Assembly (NCBI GenBank): GCA_964035545.1
Contig: OZ037770.1
Coordinates: 5,313,662-5,377,661 of the forward strand
Source of the DNA: Bugula neritina
Lineage: Eukaryota > Bryozoa > Gymnolaemata > Cheilostomatida > Bugulidae
Length of the DNA: 64,000 bases
Reading direction: 5' to 3'
Part shown: positions 25,177 to 35,665 of the stretch, one piece after another
Layout of the letters: each line of letters begins with the position of its first letter
Numbering within the stretch: the stretch's first letter is position 1
Translations under genes and position numbers: made by a program
Notes under the pieces: generated by a model
Seen by the model: the letters and a program-made list of their open reading frames with translations, nothing else
Database searches by the model: none
Told to the model about the DNA's origin: nothing

Positions 25177-26279
25177 CTATTGGTTAGAATCAGCGGAGCT
25201 GTGAGAGTTGGGGGCGGAGCTGTGAGAGTTGAGGGCGGAGCTGTGAGAGTTGGGGGCGGAGCTGTGAGAGTTGGGGGCGGAGCTGTGAGAGTTGAGGGCG
25301 TGTTCATGCTGCTTGTTCCAGAGGTGGGCGTAGAGACTGTGGGGCTGAGAGAGAAGCTGCTGGTGGGTTCCCTGCTCGCTGATCTGTCCGTTCTCCAGAA
25401 CCAAGATGGTGTCCGCGTCTATGACGGTGGAGAGACGGTGAGCTATGACCAGAGTAGTCCTGCCTTGCGTCGCGTTCCCCAGGGCTTTTAGTATGTTCTA
25501 CAAAACAATCGAAGCCGCCAGCTAAAAATTTAGTGATGACAAATTTGAACAGAAAAGACAATTCTGACTAGCGTAGTTTGGTTACTACATGGTGGAGACA
25601 ATACCAAAAGTTCTCTGCAAAAATTATACCACAGGAGTTTAAACTGACTGTTAAATGAATACAGAGAGTTATCAATAATTAAATACAGCACTCTTATATC
25701 TCACGGATCCACGGGGTCACGAGAAGAGCTTTTGTGCCTTATGTACGTTTATAAGGACAAAATGGCCCAACTTAATGGATCCGTGAATTAAATCTGGTAT
25801 TCTATTCTGTCATACATTGAGGTGTCAAGTCAGATATGGAGGGAGCTCTGTATTCTATTTAAAAGAACTCTACTCCTGAATCATGATGTAAATAATTCAT
25901 ATACGGCAAGTTGAAAGGTTTCAACAGGAAGTGACTCACCTGCTCTGTTATGGAGTCGAGTGACGACGTCGCTTCATCGTACAATATGATTGGAGGATCT
26001 TTGAGAATAGCTCGACCAATCGAAATTCGCTGCTTTTCTCCACCTAAAAGCGCAGATAACCAATCATATTAATGGCAGCAGCAATACAGTATTGGTAGTA
26101 TATGGACTTAGTCTCCATAATAGCTGTGTTAACTACAATTACTGTTAGTAGCAGCAGCAGTAGTAGTAGTAGTACTGATAGTGGTGGTAGTGGTGGTGGT
26201 GGTGGTGGTGGTGGTGGTGGTGGTGGTGGTGGTAGTGGTAGTGGTAGTGGTAGTGGTAGTGGTAGTGGTAGTGGTAGTG

Positions 26280-26351
<72 letters not shown>

Positions 26352-29300
26352 ATACATACCTGACAACTTCAACCCTCTCTCACCAACTTGAGTGTCATAA
26401 CCTTGAGGAAACCGAAGTATAGTGTCATGGATGTCGGCCATTTTTGCAGCAGAATACACTTGTTCGTCAGTTGCGCAGATGTCACCATACTTGAGGTTAT
26501 AAAATACTGTGTCGTGGAACAGCACCGAATCCTGAAACAAGATGGATGCTAATTGGTTAAACAGCTGCCAATACCGAGTGTTCTTCCATGTTAACCATCA
26601 ACAAATACACAAACACACACACCTGAGGAACGACTCCCAAGGACTTGCGAAGGTCATCTAGCTTCAGGAAGCTGATATCCTGACCTCCTACCAGCACTTG
26701 TCCAGAATTGGGTTCAAAGAATCTGTAGAGCAGACGTACAATGGTGGACTTCCTGTAAACAGAGAATAGTTTGAGTTATTTGCCAACTGAAGTCTGAATA
26801 CCAAACAAAAACACACGCCTTAGCTAAGAGGTTCACATGAGAGCCAAACTATGATCATATATACATGGCTTAGCGAAATAGAAAGGGCTCAAAATCGCAA
26901 GCCCCGCCCACTAAGATCAAACTCCGCCCACACTTGCTGACAAGGAGTAAGTCTCGCCCACAAAAAGAGCAAGTTCCACCCTAATTAAGAATGAACTCCG
27001 CCTACACTTGCCAATTAGCAGTAACTCCCGCCCCCAAAAATAAAGCTCCGCCCCAACTCACCCACTGCCACTGCCACCCACAATGGCTACCTTCTTTCCT
27101 GCCGGTACCTGGAAGGAGAGACCCCTGAGGATGGGTGCCCCGGGGACATACTCAAAGTGAACGTCGTTGAACTGAATGCTGCTCATCTCCGGCTTTAGGA
27201 CAAAGTCTAATGCACCGGGCTTGTCCTGTAACAGAGAGAGCGGATCGGGCTGAACCATAGAAGGCAACTTGATAGGCCTCAAGATTTGAAATACAAATAA
27301 ACTTGAACCATCAAATTTAATTTTCTTCTGCATAGTCCTAATGACAATTATAACATAGTAATATTAGAATATAGTAATATTATATTATATTAACATCATA
27401 ATATAAAGCTATTACAGTATAATAATATTATAACATAGTAATATCAGAATAATATATTAATACCAGAATAATACAGTAATATCATAAATTCATAATATAG
27501 TAACATAAAGATATTACAGTATAGTAATATTATAACAAAGTAATATTAGAATATAGTAATATTACAAAGAGTGCATTGACAGCTTGAACTGTGAGGTATC
27601 GATCCATATTATAACATGTTGTGATATTAAAACCTGACAAACCAAAACATATGGTAACACATAGTTACATGCTGTGACATATTCTGACATGCTGTGACAT
27701 GTTACCACAGGCTGGAATATGCTGTGACATGTGACATGATGACTTGTTTGTGACATGTTATGACATATTCTGACACTCTGTGACATATTCTCAAACACTG
27801 TGACAAGTAACCACAGCCTAGAAGATATTGTGACATATTCTCATTTGCTAGAAGATATTGTGACATATTCTGACATGCTGTGACATGATGATTTGCTGTG
27901 ACATGTTGTGACAAGTGTACCTGAATGTCGGTAGATACTTTGAGGAGAGAGAACATGGCCTGCATATCTATCAGTGACTGTCTGACTTCGCGATAAACTG
28001 AGCCGAGGAAGTTGAGAGGCATAGACAGCTGGAACAGCAGTCCATTCACCATTACTAGGGAGCCAACTGTCATCGTGCCTTCAAAATACAACACAGCCAT
28101 AGTAGACAATAACTACAGGTGCTAGCAAGTGCCACTGATGACAGGTGCTAGCAGGTCCTACTGGTGACAGGTGCTAGCAGGTGCTGGCAGACCCCAGCAA
28201 GTGCTACTGATGACAGGTGCTAGCAAGTCCTACTGATGACAGGTGCTAGCAAGTCTTCCTGTCGACAGGTGATAACAGGTGCAACTGATGACCAGTGCAT
28301 GCTGCAATCATTTCCACCAGTTAATAACATGAATAGAAATTTTAGCATCAATAATTATTTATCTAATGTATAAATAAAAATATGAATGCAAGTAAATGAA
28401 TAGTAATAACACGCTACATGACTATGATCAGCCTACCAGCCATGATGTCTTTGGTGGACATGTACATTATCAGTCCCAGTCCTCCACTTAGGATAAACTG
28501 CTGGCCAAAGCTAAGGAAAGCCAAAGACTGGGTGGTCTTCAATGAGGCTTGTTCATATTTCTACAACAAAGCAATCAGATTACCACACACAGAGCATCAC
28601 AAAACTAGAGAAGTGCTATCTGTACAGTCTGACAGGTCAAAGTGTCTAAGAGCAATCACCTGCAACAACTTGTCGAACCGGTCAGCTTCATAGGTTTCAT
28701 TGTTGAAGTATTTGACTGTTTCATAGTTGATGAGACTGTCAATGGCTCTGTTACCAGCTTGCTGGTCGGCCTGGTTCATCTGTACTCGAAACTTGGTCCT
28801 GTAGAAAACATACATCACCTAGTATAATATAATATAATATAATATATATATATATATATATCTCACCTAGTATATAATATATCTCACCTAGTATATAATA
28901 TATTTCACCTAGTATATGACATATCTCACCTAGTACATGATATATCTCACCTAGTATATAATATATCTCACCTAATATATGATATATCTCACCTAGTATA
29001 TAATATATCTGTATTGGTATGCCACCCAGAAGTATTGGCAGGCAGCCAATCATTAAAGCTTTCAAGCTTCAAAAGCTTTCACCAAAGCTACTATTAGCTG
29101 GCAGAGCTAATTCATTCACTGTACTGCATGAGTCAGTGTATCATGATCAAACCGCCATATTTACACTCTTTGTAAGAATAAACTTACGGTTTCGGTATTG
29201 TGATGGCTAAGATTTTTATCCACGCATCAATATTGTAAGTTTATTAGAATTACAATAGTTCATGTCAATTTTTTGGTTCTGTAATATTCATAGTGTTCCT

Positions 29301-32300
29301 CTGAATTTTGATTTATATTGTGACTACTTATTTATACAATTTCTAATGTTTCCCATTTTATAGGGTACGATTTGACAGTTAATAAACTCGAAAACCTGTT
29401 GCCAAGTTGGCTAGTAGTTAAAGCATATCTTGCAACCAGACACAAACACAAACCGATACAATATCTCACCTAGTATATAACATATCTCACCTAGTATATG
29501 ACATATCTCACCTAGTACATGATATATCTCACCTAGTACATAATATATCTCACCTAATATATGATATATCTCACCTAATATATGATATATCTCACCTAGT
29601 ATATGATATATCTCACCTAGTATATAATATATCTCACCTAGTTAATTATATATTTCACCTAATACTAGAAAAAAGCACACCGAAATGATAGTTAATAGCT
29701 CACCTAACACAAATAATTATTATATAAATTAATACAGAAAAATCTTAACCTAGACAAATAATATCTAGTGCAGCACAACAATATTTAACCTAGAATAGAG
29801 GCTAGCTTGCTTTAGAAAAAAAAACTTAATAATAGAAAAGTTTATCCTGGGTAGAAAATAATAAACTAAGAATGAGTAGTGAATTCTTAAAACAAAGAGT
29901 AGCTCTAAGGCTAGAAATGGCGAGACTGAAACAACAATAGCTAAAGTATCATATGAATAGTTCACACACAACCAACCTACCTACAGAGTACATCAAGTAT
30001 AAGTTCACAGAAATGTAGGGAATCAACTGAAACACAAACCTCCACTGGGTGGTGGCGATGGTGAACAGTCCATAAGTTCCTAGAAACCCGAGAGTGGCTA
30101 CGGCGTACTTCCAACCACAGGTGGCTGTCTGCAAAAGGAAACAGAGTACATGTGAGTAGAGAGAGTTGAAGAGTAAACAGAGTACAGGTGAGTAAAGAAA
30201 ATGAAAAAATGTGTATGAAATAAAACGATAAAAAATGTCAGAAAAGAAAGTTTTGATTTTCACTCATGAAAAAAGTCTCCGAAGCAACATTTAACAGTAA
30301 AAATGTTGCTTCCATTAACTCCACGCATATAGGGTGAGTCAACACGTATATGCTTACCATAGCTGCTGTAACCATGGCAACCTCAATCATGGTCGGCACA
30401 ACATTAAACACCAATGCACTCAGCAGAAAGTTAATCCCCCTAAAACAGACCACAACAAACTTACTAAACTTCTATCTGATTTCCACCTCAGTCATCTTAG
30501 CCCCGTTTCACCTAGTCTGGATTTATCCGTCACAATATTTATTTCCGTAGTCACAGAGATTGAAACTATTGCTAGATAATCAGCAAACACTTGATCAAGA
30601 CATAGCGCTTATTATTTTGAGAAAATTATAGTTAACTGGGTTATTTGAAAATGATATCAATTCGAATAGCACATCTTAGAAGTTATCACACCTTGTGCCC
30701 CGATCTATTGTCTTGGACAAGGCGCCAGTTTGCCGAGAGAGGTGGAAGTTGAGATCTAGATTGTGCAGGTGAAGGAACACCTTTCTCCCGACATGACGTA
30801 CGGAGTTCTGAGCCACCTTGGCAAACACGTAGTTCCTCATCTCATTGAATAGACTGGAGCCTGCCTTCGCTGTAGCATCTATAGTATTATATTAATGTGT
30901 TATATTACTAGCATACTGTGACATATTACTAGCATATTGTGTTATATTACTAGCATATTGTGTTATATTACTAGCATATTGTGTTATATTACTAGCTTAC
31001 TGTGTTATATTACTATCATACTGTGTTATATACTGACATACTGTGTTATATTACTAGCATATTGTGTTATATTACTAGCATAATGTGTTATATTACTAGC
31101 ATACTGTGACATATTACTATCATACGGTGTTATATACTAGCATATTGTGTTATATTACTAGCATACTGTGTTATATTACTATCATACTGTGTTATATACT
31201 GACATACTGTGTTATATTACTAGCATATTGTGTTATATTACTAGCATAATGTGTTATATTACTAGCATACTGTGTTATATTACTAGCATACTGTGTTATA
31301 TTACTAGCATACTGTGACATATTACTAGCATATTGTGTTATATTACTAGCATATTGTGTTATATTACTAGCATATTGTGTTATATTACTAGCTTACTGTG
31401 TTATATTACTATCATACTGTGTTATATACTGACATACTGTGTTATATTACTAGCATATTGTGTTATATTACTAGCATAATGTGTTATATTACTAGCATAC
31501 TGTGTTATATTACTAGCATACTGTGACATATTACTATCATACGGTGTTATATACTAGCATATTGTGTTATATTACTAGCATACTGTGTTATATTACTATC
31601 ATACTGTGTTATATACTGACATACTGTGTTATATTACTAGCATATTGTGTTATATTACTAGCATAATGTGTTATATTACTAGCATACTGTGTTATATTAC
31701 TAGCATACTGTGTTATATTACTAGCATACTGTGTTATATTACTAGCATAATGTGTTATATTACTAGCATACTGTGTTATATTACTAGCATATTGTGTTAT
31801 ATTACTAGCATACTGTGTTATATGAATCTAAACTTTTCACTTACTTCAGAGAGATAGGTATATGTAAATAAGTACAGGTTACTGAGATATACTTACACAT
31901 ATATACTTACACAAATATACTTACACAGAAAAACAAGTGCAATGCCTGTAGGAAGAATAGCTTGCTGAGCTTCGAATCCGCCGACATTCAGCCAATCAAT
32001 GAGCTCCTTGAATATGTACGGAACGCACACGTTGACCACCTGTAATAGCGAGTTGAATATTATAGAGTCCCGGCTAAAAGGGAGCTGAGGTCATTCTACT
32101 GATGGTAAGGTAAAGCAACTCCAAGTTTGTTCAAAAGCTGAAACTTGAAAAATTTAATTAAAAAATAGTAATATCAAAACTAACAGATAAATGATTTCTT
32201 CAAGATTGCTTATTTCGAGTATTTCCTTGGCAGCATATAGGTTATTTAATAGATCTTGATAGTGAGCCAGAGCACTTTACATTCCAAAAACCATGTGTCC

Positions 32301-34210
32301 TATTTAATGAAAATGTTTCAAACGTTTATCTTTAAAGCAGTACACAGCACACAAGTAATTCATAATGAAACAATATCATTAGAAGTTGACTGTTACAGGT
32401 GATGGCATGAGACAAGCCTAGATCAGTTCTTAAACAGAAGAAACTATTATAAATGAACTAACTTTAGCTGAGATAAGTAGACTCAGGGCCCCCACAACAC
32501 GTCTTTTGATCCAGGGCTCGTCCTTAGGCCACACGTATGAGAACATGTTGACCAGCATTTCCTTTGACGTAACTTTGTCCGAATCGGTGCGCGAGCCGTT
32601 GGTAAAGGAGCTTCCCACTCCAGGGTAAAAACATGTCCGTTTACCTAATATACCTGCATCTGTCTGGCGAGAGAAAGCAAAAAGAAGACGATTACCAATT
32701 TTCTAAAATTATTAACTAAACACAGAGGAAATGCATTGGTGATGCAGATTTCTAACTCTCAAAAATACAAAAGATAAATAAACCAAACTATTTACATACT
32801 TTACCAAAAAGTCAGAGCAACCAATAATTCAATTCATTTCTATTGCAACTTAAACTGAGCATACAAGGCAATTAGGTTGCTGTTTTATACGGAACAAATG
32901 CTTTGGGTTTTAGTCTCAAATGAGCTGGAAGCACCCCCTGGTGATCATTACGATAATGTCTCGCGTGTCTTTCCCGGGTATGCATTTCCACTTACATAGA
33001 AGATCAGAAGGGCTCCTGGATGAGATCTAAGACCCTATGCAAGATCTAAATTTAATCTATCAGCAAAGGAAGTAAACTATCTGAAAGTTTTTTGCTTATC
33101 ATATCACAGCTAAGATTCAAACTCAAATTATTTAAGTAGCATGTGGTTCAGTCTACTCAAAGTAATACCCACACCTTAGCATAGATACAAAATCAACTGG
33201 CAATAAAACTGACTTTTAATAACTTCCTAGTAGCAAAATGTACCTTCGTGACCAAAGAATAGTAAATACAAAGACTCAAAAATAGTATACCTTTTTAAGT
33301 AGACTTGACTGGCCACCAGAACTACGCTTGTGGAGGTTGTAGGATTTTGAGTGACTTGATGTCATAAAACATCTCTGCACAATGTAACGATGATACTTGT
33401 AAGAAATCAGGAGCTAAAATAAAGAGATAATCATGTTCAATGCCAAGTATGGCACACAAATAAATACATAGGATAAACTAAAATATAACACAAAGCAGAG
33501 AATGTAAGATATATAAAAAATGATAATAATTGTATCATTGGTAGTATCACAGCTTTTGACTGGTAGAATCCTGAGCCGTCTGCCTGGCTCTACAAGGCTG
33601 ATAGGGATAGAACTTTTTTAAGATGAGAACTGACCGCAGTAAACATAGTAGCAAAGTTGCCTGTTGAATCAGTGGGAGTAACTATAATTTTTTTCAGCTA
33701 CTCTAATTCGTGCTATTCAAATGATTATTATTATTTATGATTATATTTACTATCAATGCTATTTTATTAAACTTGAAGTAAAAGCTACAAAGTCAAACTC
33801 AAACTGAACTATCATATTCATAGCCATAAGGCTTAGAGTTAGTTATGTATTTTACTATTACTATTGCCTATTGGTATTTCTCTATTAGTATTACACTATT
33901 AGTATTACTATACTCTATAGTATTACTATTGAGTATTACTATTAGACTTAGTATTACATTTTGATTCTCATTTTGTAGGTTGAAGTTCTACTACTACTAC
34001 TAGGACTTCTAGCAACAAACCACACCATTCTTTGGCTTTAATCCAATGCAACACATCAATTTCTAGAATATGAGGTTTGTGCTGTTTCCAACTTAAAGTT
34101 GAACTGCCCGGCATCGGGCTTAAGCTTACCTTTCGATAATCATAATCCAAGTGACTGCGACGCAACAACAATTTTGCAGTAGAACTAGATATGCCACACA
34201 CAAAACTCAT
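25177..34210 (-). CDS. ABCB7: ABCB7, mitochondrial ABC half-transporter (15 exons)
   Basis: In-phase splicing of 34130-34210, 33291-33413, 32463-32663, 31925-32039, 30692-30878, 30358-30439, 30040-30128, 28660-28798, 28437-28560, 27921-28078, 27062-27225, 26623-26752, 26360-26531, 25940-26043 and 25177-25497 gives 729 residues from ATG to TAG, close to the size of animal ABCB7. The Arg/Ser-rich N-terminus fits a mitochondrial presequence. The transmembrane domain spans roughly 100-430 and includes [17 protein letters not shown] and [11 protein letters not shown], both typical of this family. The nucleotide-binding domain has Walker A GGSGSGKST (K489), Q531, signature LSGGEKQR (about 587), Walker B IILYDE (E612) and H643. 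Known role of the family: inner-membrane homodimer exporting a sulfur/glutathione compound needed for cytosolic Fe-S protein assembly. Oddities: donors GTTAGT after 32463 and GTTTGT after 30040, and a C-terminal Ser/His repeat in place of the short cysteine-containing tail I recall for vertebrate ABCB7. Confidence 0.96.
25192..25300 (-). repeat. Coding 21-bp minisatellite in last ABCB7 exon
   Basis: Five tandem copies of a 21-bp unit (on + GAGCTGTGAGAGTTGGGGGC plus G) encode repeats of NSHSSAP or NSHSSAL at the very C-terminus, after the end of the nucleotide-binding domain. The unit length keeps the frame. Confidence 0.95.
26145..26352. repeat. Trinucleotide microsatellite (AGT/GGT)n
   Basis: Runs of AGT, GGT and AGTGGT. 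In the ABCB7 sense direction it starts about eight bases after the donor of exon 13 (GTATGT, then TATTACTACT). The rest of this intron is short. Confidence 0.97.
26890..27060. repeat. GC-rich degenerate repeat at the ABCB7 exon 11 donor
   Basis: About nine copies of CTCCGCCCAC or AAGCTCCGCCC spaced by 15-25 bp, in an otherwise AT-rich intron, ending directly at the donor of exon 11. The motif matches the coding repeat of the last exon in opposite orientation. Confidence 0.75.
27355..27560. repeat. AT-rich tandem repeat in ABCB7 intron 10
   Basis: Degenerate copies of AACATAGTAATATTAGAATA and similar phrases, most showing AGTAATATTA. Confidence 0.85.
27650..27918. repeat. TGTGACAT minisatellite in ABCB7 intron 10
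   Basis: Degenerate tandem units of roughly 18-20 bp built on GCTGTGACATATTCTGACAT. It runs up to the splice donor of exon 10 at 27919-27920. Confidence 0.88.
28115..28290. repeat. CAGGTGCTAGCA minisatellite in ABCB7 intron 9
   Basis: About six units of near 28 bp containing GACAGGTGCTAGCAAGTCC and TACTGAT. It lies about 40 bp upstream (in gene sense) of the exon 10 acceptor. Confidence 0.88.
28817..29009. repeat. TCACCTAGTATAT minisatellite, proximal part
   Basis: Unit of about 21 bp with core ATATCTCACCTAGTATATA in ABCB7 intron 7, starting about 20 bp from the exon 8 acceptor. It opens with TA-rich simple sequence. The same array continues at 29461 beyond an insertion. In ABCB7 sense each unit reads CTAGGTGAGATAT, which contains a full AG/GTGAG donor consensus. 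Confidence 0.93.
29010..29460. mobile_element. 451-bp non-autonomous DNA element inside a minisatellite
   Basis: The segment interrupts the TCACCTAGTATAT array. Its ends are inverted: TGTATTGGT at the left and, read on the other strand, TGTATCGGT at the right (8 of 9 match). ATATC flanks both sides (29005-29009 and 29461-29465) as a likely target duplication. There is no coding frame inside; the interior has AAGCTTT-rich short palindromes. The superfamily cannot be decided from such short termini. Confidence 0.65.
29461..29660. repeat. TCACCTAGTATAT minisatellite, distal part
   Basis: Continuation of the array at 28817-29009, with variants CTAGTACATGA and CTAATATATGA; it decays after about 29660. 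Confidence 0.92.
30888..31825. repeat. 21-bp minisatellite in ABCB7 intron 4
   Basis: About 45 copies of GTGTTATATTACTAGCATAC plus T, with variants (GTGACATATT, ACTATCAT, ATACTGACAT). It starts about ten bases from the exon 5 acceptor. A variant block recurs at a 417-bp interval (CATACGGTGT at 31121 and 31538), so blocks longer than the unit were duplicated. Confidence 0.96.
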
Positions 34211-34725
34211 GGCTACTTACAAAGTATATTACATTTGCACTAAAGTCTAAATTGAAATACTAACGACAATGACAATTTAAATGTCCATCTACAGCCATTT
34301 ATTGTTAGTTTCTCTGTAGTTTGATGTGGATTAGTAAATGTGAAACTAAACGCAAGTTTGCACAGGAGCGCTTGTGAAAAATCCTTGGCCGTATCCGATT
34401 TTTTAAAGTAGACAGGGGGGTCTTTGAAACAACCCTAAATACACTTTATTAAACAAAATAATTTTCTAACTACCGAAATATCAAACAGAAGAATGGCTCA
34501 CAAGTTGTCCCTTTAATAAAAAGGGTAAATAACTCCATATATAATGATACTAGTACTGAAAAGAGCCCAAAACCTTATGAGGCACAACAGAAAAGTTAAT
34601 GTTGCATTTTAATGATTACAATCGAATTATGAATGAAACTAGATTTAATTATCATTTTGATGACCACAGCAGATGCAATTCACTACGGAATACGAATGCA
34701 ACTTGAACTTAAAGTTTTATGGTAA

Positions 34726-34731
34726 TTTATT
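34726..34731 (-). terminator. Polyadenylation signal candidate for the small membrane protein gene
   Basis: AATAAA on the minus strand, about 535 nt past the stop at 35266. Another copy occurs near 34443-34448. No gene was found between 34211 and 35265. Confidence 0.4.
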
Positions 34732-35265
34732 GAACAATAAATAGAAAAATGCCAGACTTGGATTTGACCCAGAGGTGCACTATAAATATATAAACCTAGA
34801 GCAAATATTACACTTAAATGGTTCACTAAGGATTACATATTTAGTAAAACATAAAATATGACATAAATTACAACACTAGCCAGCTAATAATAAACATACA
34901 AGTATTTAAAAATTGAACACAAAATATAATGTAAAAAAATCTATAAAAATTAACTTGAAACTGAAAAACTTGAATAGTTTGCTGCAAAGAAAACTTGTAG
35001 CTAAAAGTAATAGATTTATGACACACAGCAACCTTAAACATGGAGATTCCAAAAGTAATAGACTTCAACTATTGCACATATAAATAACATGACCAAATGC
35101 ACTACATATAAATTAATTGTAAAAAGTAAAAAATATTATTGTAGATTATATAAAGTATGTATACAAGGTATCCAAAACATATAATAGATTGCCTAATCCA
35201 TAAAATTCACCATGAAGCATCACTAGTTCTAAATCCATAAGGCAGACAACAAATGAAATAATATA

Positions 35266-35665
35266 TTATTGTTTTTTGCGTTTTCCTACACTGGCATCAT
35301 CTAAGGTGACATAGCGGGACGCAACGTAGGCCCCCAAGAAACTGAATATTACCAACAGGAAGAAAACAATATAGAATGTCTCTTCATCAAACACAGAGTC
35401 AAAAGTGGGAACTTTGCTAAACAAACAAGCAACATAGATGACTAAGTAAATCTACTAAAAATTATAATGAAATAAAATAGAATACAAGAATGTAAAATAA
35501 TTCCTTTAAGCATTCAAGGAAGAAAGTACAGCAAATGAAATAATTCTGTTTACTATCAGCATATAAATAAGTACATTAAAAGGTAGAAGTGAGAGCAGAG
35601 AAAGCCTACCTGTAGAGATGCTCAGTTAGTTTGTACGCTGGCAGGTCATGAAGAGATTTACCCAT
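35266..35665 (-). CDS. Small single-pass membrane protein, 68 aa (two exons)
   Basis: Exon 1 is 35610-35665 (ATG at 35665) and exon 2 is 35266-35416 (TAA); the donor GTAGGC and the acceptor TTTGTTTAG join in phase 2. The product begins MGKSLHDLPAYKLTEHLY. It has an acidic stretch (FDEE), one hydrophobic segment of about 22 residues starting near residue 32 (FYIVFFLLVIF...), and ends with a basic tail GKRKKQ. This looks like a small integral membrane protein with a lysine-rich tail that could be cytosolic; KKQ is not a standard ER retrieval signal. I do not recognise the family. Support is the clean splice junction plus a single well-formed membrane segment. Confidence 0.72.

Noticed and set aside
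26102-26422. Poly-Ser, poly-Val and poly-Tyr/His frames
   Set aside because: Translations of the (AGT/GGT)n microsatellite in ABCB7 intron 13; only the exon 26360-26531 part is coding.
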